A stretch of 64,000 nt of DNA from an uncultured Eubacterium sp. (GCA_910584875.1 CAJUDA010000017.1:4076-68075), one strand, 5' to 3'; counted from the first letter of the stretch, positions 1 through 9,599 are shown. Numbers and translations: made by a program. The notes: generated by a model from the letters alone, not told the origin.

Positions 1-1130
1 TTTCTGAGTATGAACTGATCCCTGAAGAATGGGGCGGCTCAACTGTATTCTGCCCGGTATCGGCACACACGAAAGAGGGAATCGAAAACCTGCTGGAGAT
101 GATCGTACTGACTGCTGATGTACTGGAACTGAAAGCGAACCCGAAAAGGCGTGCCCGTGGTATCGTGATCGAGGCACAGCTGGATAAGGGACGCGGACCG
201 GTAGCTACGGTACTGGTACAGAAGGGTACTCTGAATGTGGGAGATCATATCGCCATCGGAATGGCGTATGGCAAAGTCCGCGCCATGCTTGATCATAAGG
301 GAGAGCGTGTGAAATCGGCGAAGCCATCCACTCCTGTTGAGATCCTGGGTCTCAATGGTGTGCCGGATGCCGGTGAGGTGTTTGTGGCGACCGAAAATGA
401 TAAGGATGCCAAGCAGATCGTGCAGGCTTATGTGGATCAGGGTAAAGATAAACTGCTGGAAGAGACAAAGGCAAAGAAACTGTCCTTAGACGGGCTCTTC
501 AGCCAGATCCAGGCAGGGAATGTCAAGGACCTGAACCTGATCATCAAGGCAGATGTACAGGGCTCCGTAGAGGCAGTGAAGCAGAGCCTGGTAAGACTGA
601 GCAATGAAGAAGTGGCTGTCCGTGTGATCCATGGCGGTGTGGGCGCCATCAATGAGTCGGATGTTACTCTGGCAAGCGCTTCCAATGCGATCATCATCGG
701 ATTTAATGTGCGGCTGGACAATATGGCGAAGGATACGGCAGACCGTGAGAATGTCGATGTCCGTCTGTACCGCGTCATCTATGACGCCATTGAGGATATT
801 GAGGCGGCAATGAAGGGGATGCTTGAACCGATTTACGAAGAAAAGGTCATTGCTCATGCGGAAGTGCGCCAGACGTTCAAAGCATCCGGTGTCGGAACCA
901 TTGCCGGTTCTTATGTCCTGGATGGCAAGATCGAACGGGGATGCCGGGCCCGCATCAGCCGTGATGGAGAGCAGATTTTTGAGGGCAATCTTGCCAGCCT
1001 GAAGCGGTTTAAGGATGACGTCAAAGAAGTGAATGCTGGCTACGAATGTGGTCTTGTTTTTGAAGGCTTTAGCGACCTGCTGGAAGAAGACCAGATTGAA
1101 TGTTATAAGATGGTAGAGGTACCAAGATGA
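1..1130 (+). CDS. infB: Translation initiation factor IF-2, C-terminal part (5' end outside window)
   Basis: IF-2 is the GTPase that places initiator fMet-tRNA on the 30S subunit and promotes subunit joining. The frame is open from base 3, so the start and the G-domain P-loop lie left of the window. What remains begins at the end of the G domain (EEWGGS, then SAHTKEG at the place of the G5 motif), continues through domain II ([14 protein letters not shown]) and ends with the C-terminal domains ([17 protein letters not shown], typical of the fMet-binding C2 domain). The TGA stop overlaps the next start as ATGA, so rbfA is probably translationally coupled. The infB-rbfA-nrnA-truB-ribF order is standard in Firmicutes. 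Confidence 0.97.
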   Translation, partial: SEYELIPEEWGGSTVFCPVSAHTKEGIENLLEMIVLTADVLELKANPKRRARGIVIEAQLDKGRGPVATVLVQKGTLNVGDHIAIGMAYGKVRAMLDHKGERVKSAKPSTPVEILGLNGVPDAGEVFVATENDKDAKQIVQAYVDQGKDKLLEETKAKKLSLDGLFSQIQAGNVKDLNLIIKADVQGSVEAVKQSLVRLSNEEVAVRVIHGGVGAINESDVTLASASNAIIIGFNVRLDNMAKDTADRENVDVRLYRVIYDAIEDIEAAMKGMLEPIYEEKVIAHAEVRQTFKASGVGTIAGSYVLDGKIERGCRARISRDGEQIFEGNLASLKRFKDDVKEVNAGYECGLVFEGFSDLLEEDQIECYKMVEVPR

Positions 1131-1501
1131 AAAAAAACAGTGTAAAGAATATTCGTGTCAATAGTGAGGTTCTCCGTGAGATGAGCATGATCATCCGCGA
1201 GGACCTGAAGGATCCCCGAATCCATCCCATGACTTCGGTGATGGCGGTAGAGGTGACACCAGATCTCAAATTTGCCAAAATATTTGTCAGTGTGATGGGT
1301 GATGATGAGGCAAAGGAGAAGACAATGCAGGGGCTGAAAAAAAGCGCTTCCTTTGCCAGACACCAGCTGGCGGAACGAATGAATCTGCGTTATACACCGG
1401 AATTAACATTTATTTTGGATAATTCCATAGAGTATGGGGTGACGATGTCTAAAAAAATTGATGAAGTGATCCGTTCGGATCATCATCCCGAGGAAGGGTG
1501 A
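1127..1501 (+). CDS. rbfA: 30S ribosome-binding factor RbfA
   Basis: A 124-residue protein of normal family length. RbfA binds the 30S subunit and helps mature the 5' end of 16S rRNA, especially in the cold. Family features visible are the N-terminal helix region ([20 protein letters not shown]), the KH-like core ([16 protein letters not shown]) and the C-terminal [17 protein letters not shown] segment. The start overlaps the infB stop by four bases (ATGA) and the stop overlaps the following GTG start (GTGA), which indicates one tightly coupled operon. Confidence 0.96.
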   Translation: MKKNSVKNIRVNSEVLREMSMIIREDLKDPRIHPMTSVMAVEVTPDLKFAKIFVSVMGDDEAKEKTMQGLKKSASFARHQLAERMNLRYTPELTFILDNSIEYGVTMSKKIDEVIRSDHHPEEG

Positions 1502-2493
1502 AGGAAAATATGAATATATTGTTAGAATCCATAGAACAGGCGGATACGATCGCTATTGCCGGACACCTCCGTCCAGATGGCGACTGTATCGGATCCTGTA
1601 TGGGACTCTACAGCTACATAACACAAAACTACCCGGAAAAGAAAGCGGCGGTATACTTATCTGATTTTCCAGAAGCATTTCATTATCTAAAGGCAGAGGA
1701 GGCATTTACCCCTTGCTGTTTACCGGAAAAGGGAGAACGATATGATCTGTTTGTCTCTCTCGACTGCGGTGATGCAGACCGTCTGGAGGAAGTAGCCGAC
1801 ATTATGAAACTGGCAAAGCAGGTGATCAATATTGACCATCATATTACTAATACAAATTTTGGAAATGAAAATTATGTTGTATCGGATGCCAGTTCTACGT
1901 CCCAGATCCTCTATACACTGCTGGAGGATGAGAAGATCAGTTTTGAGACGGCGTGTGCCCTCTATACGGGGATTATCCATGATACAGGGGTCTTTAAACA
2001 TTCCAATACGAGCAGTGAGACAATGCGTATTGCCGGAAAGCTCATGGATAAAGGGATTCCTTTTGGGAAGATTATTGATGGAAGCTTTTATATGAAATCT
2101 TACAAACAGCTGCAGATCATGGGCCGCTGTCTGATGGAAAGTGTCCGGATCATGGACGGCCGCTGCATCTTCTCTATTGTGAGAAAAAATATTCTGGAAC
2201 TGTATAACGCTGTTTCGTCAGATCTGGATGGCATTATTGATGAGATGCGTACAACGGAAGGCATAGAGGTGGCGATTCTCCTGAGAGAAGAGGGACCACA
2301 GGAATATAAGGTCAGCATGAGGTCAAATGATGTGATCGACGTCAGTACCATCGCCTGCTATTTTGGCGGCGGCGGACATGTGCGGGCTGCGGGGTGTACG
2401 ATCAAGGGGGACGCCTTTGATGTCATCAACAATCTGACCCAGCATATTGAGAAACAATTTGTGGATGCCGGAAAACCGGAGAACGTGGAATAG
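1498..2493 (+). CDS. nrnA: DHH/DHHA1 phosphoesterase (oligoribonuclease NrnA / pAp phosphatase)
   Basis: This 331-residue protein should degrade short RNA oligonucleotides and dephosphorylate 3'-phosphoadenosine 5'-phosphate, using Mn ions bound by the DHH domain. Motifs seen in order are GHLRPDGDCIGS (DxD motif), VSLDCGDAD, IDHHITNT (the DHH motif), GIIHDTGVFKHSNTS, and the DHHA1 signature GGGGHVRAAG near the C-terminus. Translation probably starts at the GTG that overlaps the rbfA stop; an ATG four codons later is the alternative. Its position between rbfA and truB is the usual one in Clostridia and Bacilli. Confidence 0.93.
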   Translation: MKENMNILLESIEQADTIAIAGHLRPDGDCIGSCMGLYSYITQNYPEKKAAVYLSDFPEAFHYLKAEEAFTPCCLPEKGERYDLFVSLDCGDADRLEEVADIMKLAKQVINIDHHITNTNFGNENYVVSDASSTSQILYTLLEDEKISFETACALYTGIIHDTGVFKHSNTSSETMRIAGKLMDKGIPFGKIIDGSFYMKSYKQLQIMGRCLMESVRIMDGRCIFSIVRKNILELYNAVSSDLDGIIDEMRTTEGIEVAILLREEGPQEYKVSMRSNDVIDVSTIACYFGGGGHVRAAGCTIKGDAFDVINNLTQHIEKQFVDAGKPENVE

Positions 2494-2503
2494 GAATCTG
2501 TCT

Positions 2504-3463
2504 ATGAATGGAATCATCATTGTAAATAAAGAAAAGGGATTTACCTCTCACGACGTCGTAGCGAAGTTGAGAGGTATCCTGCGTTTTAAGAAAATAGGGC
2601 ATACGGGAACACTGGATCCGGATGCCACTGGTGTCCTGCCGGTCTGTGTCGGTAAGGCTACCAGAGTCTGCGATCTGCTGACGGACAAGGACAAAACGTA
2701 TGTGGCGGTGGTAAAACTGGGTGTGACGACAGACACACAGGATATGACAGGACAGCTTCTGACTTCTGCGGATGTGTCGGTGACGGAGGATCAGTTGAGA
2801 GTGGTTCTCAAAGAATTTACCGGGGAGATTGATCAGATCCCGCCTATGTATTCTGCCATTAAGGTCAACGGAAAAAAACTGTATGAGCTGGCCCGTCAGG
2901 GAAAAGAAATAGAGCGCAAGGCAAGGAGAGTGACGATTCATAATCTTCTCCTGCGGGAGACTGCTTTGCAGAACGATGAATTTACGATTGAAGTTACCTG
3001 TTCCAAGGGGACGTACATCCGTTCTCTCTGTCATGATATCGGGCAGCGCCTTGGCTGCGGGGCAGCGATGCAGAGTCTTGTACGGACACGGGTAGGAGAG
3101 TTCTGCCTTGCGGAAGCGCGGACTCTGTCTGAGATTGAAAGGCTGGTCCGGAAATCTCCGTCTAATGGGGAGGATCTTCTGATGCCTGTGGATTCTGTAT
3201 TTAAGAAATATGCCAGATGTGATGTGTCAGGAAAAGCGATGAAGTTTTTGCGAAATGGCAATCTGGTCGCATCCGGGCTGTGCCGGTATACCCATCCGGC
3301 TGCAAGGGAACAGTCAGATTCTGTGCCGGAGAGGGTGCTCACGGCGTCGGATGGTGAGACAGTCCGCATGTATGGTGCAGATGGTGAATTTTATGCACTG
3401 TATCGTTACGATGGTGGAGATAACATGTATCATAATGTGAAAATGTTTCATGATGAAGGATAA
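2504..3463 (+). CDS. truB: tRNA pseudouridine(55) synthase TruB
   Basis: TruB makes pseudouridine 55 in the T loop of elongator tRNAs. The 319-residue product starts at MNGIIIVNKEKGFTSHDVV; an in-frame ATG 57 bases upstream would add 19 residues overlapping nrnA that do not resemble the family. The catalytic aspartate sits in HTGTLDPDATGVLPVC near residue 40, and the KGTYIRSLCHDIG motif follows later. The C-terminal extension resembles the PUA-like tail of bacterial TruB. It lies 10 bases after nrnA and 6 bases before ribF. Confidence 0.95.
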   Translation: MNGIIIVNKEKGFTSHDVVAKLRGILRFKKIGHTGTLDPDATGVLPVCVGKATRVCDLLTDKDKTYVAVVKLGVTTDTQDMTGQLLTSADVSVTEDQLRVVLKEFTGEIDQIPPMYSAIKVNGKKLYELARQGKEIERKARRVTIHNLLLRETALQNDEFTIEVTCSKGTYIRSLCHDIGQRLGCGAAMQSLVRTRVGEFCLAEARTLSEIERLVRKSPSNGEDLLMPVDSVFKKYARCDVSGKAMKFLRNGNLVASGLCRYTHPAAREQSDSVPERVLTASDGETVRMYGADGEFYALYRYDGGDNMYHNVKMFHDEG

Positions 3464-3469
3464 GATGCT

Positions 3470-4348
3470 ATGAAAATAATAACAGACCTGGATTTTGAAC
3501 TGAATAATACGGCAGTGTGCATCGGCAAATTTGATGGTCTCCACAGAGGGCACCGTCTGTTGTTTTCTGAGGCGCAGCGTTCAGGAAAGAAGACAGTGAT
3601 GATTACGTTTGTTTTCCCGGGAAGCTGTGGTATCTACGGACAGGAGGAAAAGATTTTTCTGGCAGGGGAGCTGGGGATTGATGTTGTGGTCCTGATAACC
3701 GTTTCGGATGAATTTATGCATATGAGCGCAGAAGAATTTGTCCGGGATATCCTGGTAAAGCGGTGTGGAGCGGCGATGGTTGTGGTCGGCTCAGATTTCT
3801 GTTTTGGTTATCAGAGATCCGGTACGGCAGAGTATCTGCGGAAGGCAGGGGAAGCGTATCATTTTACTGTCAGAGTATATGATAAACTGACGCAGGGTGG
3901 AGAGGTGATCAGCAGTACCCGCATCCGTCGTCTTCTGACTGAGGGCAGGATGCAGGAAGCCAATGATCTGCTGCAGACTCCTTATTTTATCCGGGGTATG
4001 GTGGAACATGGCAATCAGATCGGCGGCAGGATGATCGTGCCAACCGCCAATATCAGACCGGCAGAAGGGAAAGCTCTGCCGCCTTTTGGCGTTTATGCGG
4101 TACGGGTCATGCTGGAGGGAAGAGAATATGACGGTGTGGGGAACCTAGGTATAAAACCGACGATACCGGGGGAAAATCCGGCAGGCATGGAGGTCTGGCT
4201 TTTTGACTATGAAGGGGATCTCTATGGCAGGGTATTGACAATATACCTCATGAATTTCCAGCGCCCGGAGCGCAGGTTTGCGTCGGTGGAGGAACTGAAA
4301 GAGCAGATCAGGAAAGATACAGATGAGGCGAAGGTGTTTTTGGGTTAG
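3470..4348 (+). CDS. ribF: Bifunctional riboflavin kinase / FMN adenylyltransferase RibF
   Basis: RibF phosphorylates riboflavin to FMN and adenylates FMN to FAD. The 292-residue protein has the nucleotidyltransferase signature GKFDGLHRGH near the N-terminus, then VVVGSDFCFGYQRSG and the ISSTRIR motif. The C-terminal riboflavin kinase half shows GGRMIVPTANI and GVGNLGIKPTI. It is the last gene of the infB operon. Its TAG stop is formed by the first three bases of a dispersed palindromic repeat at 4346-4379. Confidence 0.95.
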   Translation: MKIITDLDFELNNTAVCIGKFDGLHRGHRLLFSEAQRSGKKTVMITFVFPGSCGIYGQEEKIFLAGELGIDVVVLITVSDEFMHMSAEEFVRDILVKRCGAAMVVVGSDFCFGYQRSGTAEYLRKAGEAYHFTVRVYDKLTQGGEVISSTRIRRLLTEGRMQEANDLLQTPYFIRGMVEHGNQIGGRMIVPTANIRPAEGKALPPFGVYAVRVMLEGREYDGVGNLGIKPTIPGENPAGMEVWLFDYEGDLYGRVLTIYLMNFQRPERRFASVEELKEQIRKDTDEAKVFLG

Positions 4349-4379
4349 CTCAACGGCGCCAATTGAACCCGTTGAGCTA
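4346..4379. repeat. Palindromic repeat, copy A (shared 3' end of ribF and the MocR gene)
   Basis: A 34-bp inverted repeat with 11-bp perfect arms, TAGCTCAACGG and CCGTTGAGCTA, around a core GCGCCAATTGAAC. The outer TAG is the ribF stop on the plus strand, and the mirror TAG is the stop of the convergent MocR gene on the minus strand. RNA from either side would form a GC-containing hairpin, but there is no long T-run, so a termination role is only inferred. Near-identical or partial copies occur at 18104, 44344, 46559, 48634 and 53890. Confidence 0.85.
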
Positions 4380-5777
4380 TATCAGTACATGCTCTGCCAG
4401 CAGGGCGACTCCGTCCCGGATCTGAATTTCATCCAGACTGGCAAAACCAAGTAAATAGGCGGGCTGATAACTGGCAGGAAGGTTTGCGTAATACCCTTTC
4501 AGGGGACGCAGCCGGATGCCGTTTTTTTCTGCCCGTCCCAGGATTTCCCCATCGGAGAGGGAGCCATGATAGTGGATGATCATATAAAGTCCGGCGTTGT
4601 CAGCAGAGATATGGAGCAGGTCATCCGGGAAATGGATGTGGAGCTCTTCCAGCATAGTGTCATGCTTTCCCTTATAAAGTTTGCGCATACGGTTCAGATG
4701 CTTTTCAAAATAACCCTGTTGTATAAATTCAGTCAGTATTGCCTGGCTGATGCGGGGAACCGGGCAGGCATAACCACTGCAGCTTTCCCGGTAACGGGAC
4801 ATCAGGGCAGAGGGCAGGACCATATATCCGGTTCGTATCGCCGGAGAGACCGCCTTTGAGAAAGTGCCGATATAAATTACCTTCTGATTCTGATCCAGGC
4901 TCTGTAGTGCCGGGATTGGCTTTCCCTTATAGCGGAATTCACTGTCATGATCATCCTCGATGATATAACGCCCCTCTTTTTCGGATGCCCAGTCAAGGAG
5001 GGACTGACGGTGGGAAATAGAGAGGACACTGCCGAGAGGAAACTGGTGGCTGGGGGTGACATAACAAATACTGGCAGAAGATCGTCTCAGTGCCTGGACA
5101 TCGAACTCCCCGTGTGTCAGGGGTATATTATGCAGATGATAACCATTGGCGGTCAGGATCTGGCGGGCGCTGCGGTATCCGGGATCTTCCATGGCAACTA
5201 TGGCATTCCGTCCGAAGAGGACACAGACCATCTGCAGGAGATAGTCCAGCCCGGATCCGACAATGATATTGTCAGGAGTGCATATAACACCGCGGGAGCC
5301 ATACAGATAGGCAGCGATTGCCTGACGGAGTCCCCTGTCGCCAAGCGGGTTGCCAGATATAAAATTGTGGGGGTCATCCAGCTGGTTTTTGCCGATGGAT
5401 TTCCAGACAGAGTAAGGGAAGTGGACGGTATCTACAGCATCCGGGTCAAAGTCATAGGGAAACGTACAGGACTGCTCCAAAGAATGGCTGGAAACGGGAA
5501 GAGGATCTCTGGAAGGAGTAAAATTCTGTGTGTGGGTGATCGGGTTGACAAAATAGCCCCGTTTTTCCCTGGCGTCGATATAGCCCTCTGCCACTAACTG
5601 GGAGTAGGCGGTATCAACGGTACTGCGGCTGACCTGCAGATTTGCCGCCAGTGAGCGGGCAGAGGGGAGCTTTTCCGGGTGGGACAGCCTGCCTGAAAGG
5701 ATTTCTTTTTTTATGTAGTTATAAATCTGCTGGTATAATGGCATGTTGGAATCGGTATTAAATGAAATGGTAATCAT
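4377..5777 (-). CDS. MocR/PdxR-type GntR-family regulator with aminotransferase domain
   Basis: A 466-residue regulator with an N-terminal GntR winged helix (about residues 8-75; PLYQQIYNYIKKEILSGRL, then LPSARSLAANLQVSRSTV) fused to a fold-type I aminotransferase domain. The PLP-binding lysine is in GTFSKAVSPAIRTGY (Lys about 308), and the aspartate-containing stretch YIIEDDHDSEF is also present. MocR proteins usually sense PLP or an amino acid and control vitamin B6 or amino-acid genes; the target here cannot be told. The start at 5777 is chosen because AGGGAGG lies 6 bases upstream, whereas an ATG six codons earlier has no such site. The stop lies in palindromic repeat copy A. Confidence 0.9.
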   Translation of the reverse strand: MITISFNTDSNMPLYQQIYNYIKKEILSGRLSHPEKLPSARSLAANLQVSRSTVDTAYSQLVAEGYIDAREKRGYFVNPITHTQNFTPSRDPLPVSSHSLEQSCTFPYDFDPDAVDTVHFPYSVWKSIGKNQLDDPHNFISGNPLGDRGLRQAIAAYLYGSRGVICTPDNIIVGSGLDYLLQMVCVLFGRNAIVAMEDPGYRSARQILTANGYHLHNIPLTHGEFDVQALRRSSASICYVTPSHQFPLGSVLSISHRQSLLDWASEKEGRYIIEDDHDSEFRYKGKPIPALQSLDQNQKVIYIGTFSKAVSPAIRTGYMVLPSALMSRYRESCSGYACPVPRISQAILTEFIQQGYFEKHLNRMRKLYKGKHDTMLEELHIHFPDDLLHISADNAGLYMIIHYHGSLSDGEILGRAEKNGIRLRPLKGYYANLPASYQPAYLLGFASLDEIQIRDGVALLAEHVLI

Positions 5778-5797
5778 AAGAACCTCCCTTTCCATTT

Positions 5798-5826
5798 ACT
5801 ATAGTAGAAGGAGAGGGGAGTGTCAA
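5798..5826 (-). promoter_or_regulatory. Sigma-A promoter of the MocR gene
   Basis: On the minus strand TTGACA (5821-5826) and TATAGT (5798-5803) are separated by exactly 17 bases. The expected transcript start is only about 14 bases before the start codon, leaving a leader that is little more than the Shine-Dalgarno site. The -35 box sits directly beside the terminator of the upstream deaminase gene. Confidence 0.75.
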
Positions 5827-5829
5827 GAC

Positions 5830-5868
5830 AAAAAAACCGCGTCAGAATGTGTGATTCTGGCGCGGTTT
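5830..5868 (-). terminator. Intrinsic terminator after the deaminase gene
   Basis: Read on the minus strand, a stem of AAACCGCGCCAGAAT with its complement (one G-U type mismatch) around a short loop is followed by a run of seven T. This closes the GH43-deaminase transcript immediately before the MocR promoter. Confidence 0.85.
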
Positions 5869-5873
5869 CAGGC

Positions 5874-6368
5874 TTACAGTGAAAGATGAATATCATTCCC
5901 TTCCTTTTGGTACTGCCTGCATAGGATACCGGCAGATTTCATCATGCGCCTGGCGGCGATGACGGAAGGCGTATCGGCATATTTATCTTCCATATAGACA
6001 ACCTCTTTGATCCCCGACTGGATCAGTGCTTTCGTGCACTCATTGCAGGGAAAGAGGGTTGTATAGATACGGGAACCGCATAGATTGGTTCCCGTATAGT
6101 TCAGGAGGGCGTTCAGCTCCGCATGGCAGACAAAAAGATATTTTGTTTCCAGCGGATCCTCATGTTCCCGCCCCCATGGATACTCATCATCAGAACAGCC
6201 CTGAGGCATTCCGTTGTAGCCAACAGAGAGTATTTTGTTATCTTTACCTACGATACAGGCGCCCACACTGGTATTAGGGTCTTTGCTCCGCATCGCAGAG
6301 AGTCTGGCAATTCCCATGAAATACTGATCCCATGAGAGATAATCCTGTTTTTTCATTGTTTCGTCCAT
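5874..6368 (-). CDS. dCMP deaminase-family cytidine deaminase
   Basis: A 164-residue zinc deaminase of the deoxycytidylate/ComEB type. It carries the N-terminal signature DPNTSVGACIVG, the zinc ligand and catalytic glutamate motif CHAELNAL, and the second zinc motif PCNECTKAL. Proteins of this type convert dCMP to dUMP for dTTP synthesis; ComEB homologues also sit in competence operons, and no competence genes are near here. The start has GGAGG five bases upstream. It lies 33 bases downstream of the GH43 gene with no terminator between, so both may be on one transcript. Confidence 0.88.
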   Translation of the reverse strand: MDETMKKQDYLSWDQYFMGIARLSAMRSKDPNTSVGACIVGKDNKILSVGYNGMPQGCSDDEYPWGREHEDPLETKYLFVCHAELNALLNYTGTNLCGSRIYTTLFPCNECTKALIQSGIKEVVYMEDKYADTPSVIAARRMMKSAGILCRQYQKEGNDIHLSL

Positions 6369-6401
6369 ACTGCCTCCACTGGCTGTTGTACAGATCCGAT
6401 C

Positions 6402-9400
6402 TTATTTCTTTACTGTAAGTTTCAGTTTCGCTTTCTTCTTGCCACATTTGACAGTGATCGTTGCTTTGCCTTTTTTCTTTGCTTTCACAACACCATACTT
6501 ATCAACGGTTGCCACTGATTTTTTGGAACTCTTATAAGTAATGGATTCTGTCGTCTTTGTGGTCATTGACTTGATCCCGATCGTATAGGATTTCTTTCTC
6601 TTCAGTGTCAGCTTGGTTTTCTTCAATTTCAGCTTCTTGTTCTTAACAGCCTTTTTGGAAACCTTAATGGTGATCGTTGCCTTTTTCTTATTATCGGTTT
6701 TGGATACTGCCGTGATCTTGGCGGTTCCTTTTGCTTTCGCTTTTACGACACCTTTGGATGATACGGTAGCAACCTTTTTCTTTGATGTCTTCCATGTTAC
6801 GCCCTTGCTGAAGCTGCCAGTTCCGGTTACCGTAGCTGTGAGGGAAACCTTGCCGCCCTTTTTCAGATAAACGGTTTTGGATCCCGGCTTGCGGTTAGCT
6901 GCCTTTACGGTTACTTTCTTTACGGTAGCAGTAGAAGCAGGCGGTTTTGGCGGATCTACTTTTTTGTTTGGATCAGTGGATGCTGCAATCTTTGTCACAT
7001 CGGTCGATCCGTTTGCGATAGATGCTACTTCTGTCGCAGATAAAACACGGCTGAATATGGCAATCTCATCCAGGGCGCCTGCAAAGTAAGCATCCCAGCG
7101 GTTTACACCAAAATAGAGGGCAGCACCGGTCTGTGTGAGAACATTGGCTGCGATATCGCCATCAAGCTTAAGTTCGCCATTCAGATAAAGTTTTGCTTTG
7201 TGTGTATTTGCTGCGGATCCTGCTTTGGTGCCATCCACAGTCAGTGTCACATGCTGCCATTTTCCTGCTGTGTAGGAGAGAGCAGGGGTATTATTATCTA
7301 CATATCCGCCGTTGTTTGACCAGACTCCGTTACCGAAGCTGAGGTTAAACCAATACTGAGGATCAAAAATACCACCTGCCAGAGTCGGATCAACACCGCC
7401 CTGTATAGCATCTGGTTTCATCCAGAAGGAGATCGAGTAGGTGTTGCCGATCTTGGCGCTGTCACAAAGCTTCAGACCATACGTGCCATTCAGATAGATC
7501 GCTTTTCCTTTCACTCCGTCTACATATTTGTAAGCCGGGTTGCTGACAGCATTTACAGATGTCTTTGCATCATCGTGGTTCATAGCAATAGCACCATTTG
7601 TCTGGTTTTCAAAAGTAAAGGTTTTAAACAGATTGGTGTTATACACTGGTGTGGAAGGTGGAGCAGGCTTGGACACCGTTATGGTGTAGTCCTTCTTTGT
7701 CTTGCCATCAGCAGCGTATACCGTGAGTGTTTTTGTTGTGACTCTGTTTTCCAGTGCAATATCGAAAGAATCTTTGCTGGCCAGCTTCATGCCATCTATC
7801 ACAGCATATGCCAGAGTATCCTTTAAAGTAATATTTACAGTAGCGGTTTTTGCATCTGCAGGAACAGTAAAGGAATACGTATTGTCTTTTACTGCTACTT
7901 TATAACTTCCTGAAGTCAGGGATGAGATGCTGGTATCGACAGCAGATCCTGTGACCGGTGTTACAGTTGCAGCGTCAAAAGCAAATGTAGCTGTTGCCGC
8001 ATTGGAGCCGTCGGTCAGAGCGAGTTGTCCTTTGCTTACAGAAAGGAAAAATCCGGGTGTGGACACACTCTCAAAGGAATATGTATTCTCTACACCGCTG
8101 AGTCCTTTTACCGTACGGAAGGTCTGCGCTTTGGCATTTGCCTGATTTGCCTGGTAAACAGGGTTTAATCTGTCCCCTGTTGCACTATATTCACTATCCT
8201 GTGCCAGAGTAACGGTTTTGTCGCTGTTTGCAGTCAGATAAAGACCTGGCTTGTTGTTGGACTGAATCGATACATAGGCATCGGCGTTACCATTTGCTGG
8301 AACAGATTTACCGGCTACGATCGCCCATTCTGTGTCTTCAGCCTTTGGATCCAGGTATTTTCCTACTTTGATCTTTTTGTATGGGTAGTCACCATCTGCG
8401 GATGAATTGATGAAGTTTTCATGGGAGATGATATCACCACCGTTGTAAAGTGTATAGGCTTTATTATCACAGATTCCGATTGCTGATTCCGGGATTTCCT
8501 GAATGCTGCCGTCCGCATTAAAATGCAGTTCTGTGATGCATGCAGTACGACGGAAGCCGCTGCCTCCCGGAAGGGAACCGTTGTGGTATACAAAATACGT
8601 CTTACCCTTCCAGTCAAATACTGCCGGATGGTTCGTATTGGATGTTGCCGTAGGAGGCATCAGTTTTTTGCCAAAAGTTAATTTTTCATCCATCAGATTA
8701 TTTGTGGTAGCATATGCCATTTCTTCTCTCCAGCCCCAGGCATAGAAAAGATAATACGGTCCGGTAACTTTGCCTTCGGCATCCTTGCGGCGGTAAATCC
8801 AGGGAGCCTCGGTAAAGGTGAGACCTGCCACATCTTTTTCGATGATGTCTGCGTTTTTGGAAGTTGCTCCATTTGCCTGAATACCAAAAGTGATCTTGCC
8901 GTCACCATTCACATCTTTTATGGAAGTCATATTTTCATTTAATTCACAGACGAAAACCTTGCCATTTCCCCAGGAAAGATAGCGGTGTTCTTCTCCTTTT
9001 TCATCTGTCTCAACCCATACGGTAGGATCAATGTCATTCCAGTCACTTGTTTGTGATGTTGTAATGTCACCTTTTACTAATGGCTGTCCAATATCAGTGA
9101 AAGGACCGGTAGGAGAGTTGGAGGTTGCCACACCGATAGACTGTTTGCCTGCAGATGTGCTGTCCCAGGTACAGTAGTAGAAATAATATTTTCCATTATA
9201 TTTCTCGATCTGTCCGGCCCATGCGTCTGTCCCGGTGTTTGCCCAGGTGATGCTTTCCTTGTCACCCTTCATGATCACACCTTCGTATTTCCAGTTTTTC
9301 AGATCCTTTGTGGAGTAGCACTGCCAGTCCGGCATAAAGTATGCTTCGGTCTGGGAAGCATCGCGGCCAGTGTAAAGATAGATGGTATCACCATCAACCA

Positions 9401-9599
9401 GAACAGATGGATCCCCGCCATATAAGAGATTACCATCCTTCTCGCCAAGAACCGGATTGGAGACTTCGGTTTTCTGGATCGTCGTCTCAACCGGTGTCAC
9501 TGCCGCTTTTGCTCTGTCAGCAGGCAGGAGGGAAGCCGGAACCGATGTTACCACAAGAGCGGCAGCAAGAATTCCAGCTAAAAATTTGTGTTTACGCAT
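6402..9599 (-). CDS. Secreted multidomain GH43 glycosidase (arabinofuranosidase/xylosidase type)
   Basis: A 1065-residue exported enzyme. Residues 1-33 form a signal peptide ending at an AKA site. A five-bladed GH43 domain (about 55-385) shows the three expected acids: Asp63 in GGDPSVLVDG, Asp191 in SDWNDIDPTVW and Glu264 in FTEAPWIYRR. A beta-trefoil resembling the AbfB arabinose-binding module follows (about 400-545; YVSIQSNNKPGLYLTAN, SFESVSTPGFFLSV), then a cadherin-like sandwich ending KDYTITVSKP, a LamG/ConA-like domain (about 650-850) and two Lys-rich Big_2 Ig domains (about 885-1065). There is no LPxTG motif, so the basic Ig domains may hold it to the wall. Substrate is probably arabinan or arabinoxylan; the exact specificity is not readable. 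AAGGAG lies 8 bases before the ATG. Confidence 0.9.
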   Translation of the reverse strand: MRKHKFLAGILAAALVVTSVPASLLPADRAKAAVTPVETTIQKTEVSNPVLGEKDGNLLYGGDPSVLVDGDTIYLYTGRDASQTEAYFMPDWQCYSTKDLKNWKYEGVIMKGDKESITWANTGTDAWAGQIEKYNGKYYFYYCTWDSTSAGKQSIGVATSNSPTGPFTDIGQPLVKGDITTSQTSDWNDIDPTVWVETDEKGEEHRYLSWGNGKVFVCELNENMTSIKDVNGDGKITFGIQANGATSKNADIIEKDVAGLTFTEAPWIYRRKDAEGKVTGPYYLFYAWGWREEMAYATTNNLMDEKLTFGKKLMPPTATSNTNHPAVFDWKGKTYFVYHNGSLPGGSGFRRTACITELHFNADGSIQEIPESAIGICDNKAYTLYNGGDIISHENFINSSADGDYPYKKIKVGKYLDPKAEDTEWAIVAGKSVPANGNADAYVSIQSNNKPGLYLTANSDKTVTLAQDSEYSATGDRLNPVYQANQANAKAQTFRTVKGLSGVENTYSFESVSTPGFFLSVSKGQLALTDGSNAATATFAFDAATVTPVTGSAVDTSISSLTSGSYKVAVKDNTYSFTVPADAKTATVNITLKDTLAYAVIDGMKLASKDSFDIALENRVTTKTLTVYAADGKTKKDYTITVSKPAPPSTPVYNTNLFKTFTFENQTNGAIAMNHDDAKTSVNAVSNPAYKYVDGVKGKAIYLNGTYGLKLCDSAKIGNTYSISFWMKPDAIQGGVDPTLAGGIFDPQYWFNLSFGNGVWSNNGGYVDNNTPALSYTAGKWQHVTLTVDGTKAGSAANTHKAKLYLNGELKLDGDIAANVLTQTGAALYFGVNRWDAYFAGALDEIAIFSRVLSATEVASIANGSTDVTKIAASTDPNKKVDPPKPPASTATVKKVTVKAANRKPGSKTVYLKKGGKVSLTATVTGTGSFSKGVTWKTSKKKVATVSSKGVVKAKAKGTAKITAVSKTDNKKKATITIKVSKKAVKNKKLKLKKTKLTLKRKKSYTIGIKSMTTKTTESITYKSSKKSVATVDKYGVVKAKKKGKATITVKCGKKKAKLKLTVKK

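Noticed and set aside
4947..5597. 216-codon plus-strand frame opposite the MocR gene
   Set aside because: Antisense to conserved aminotransferase motifs and without family similarity.
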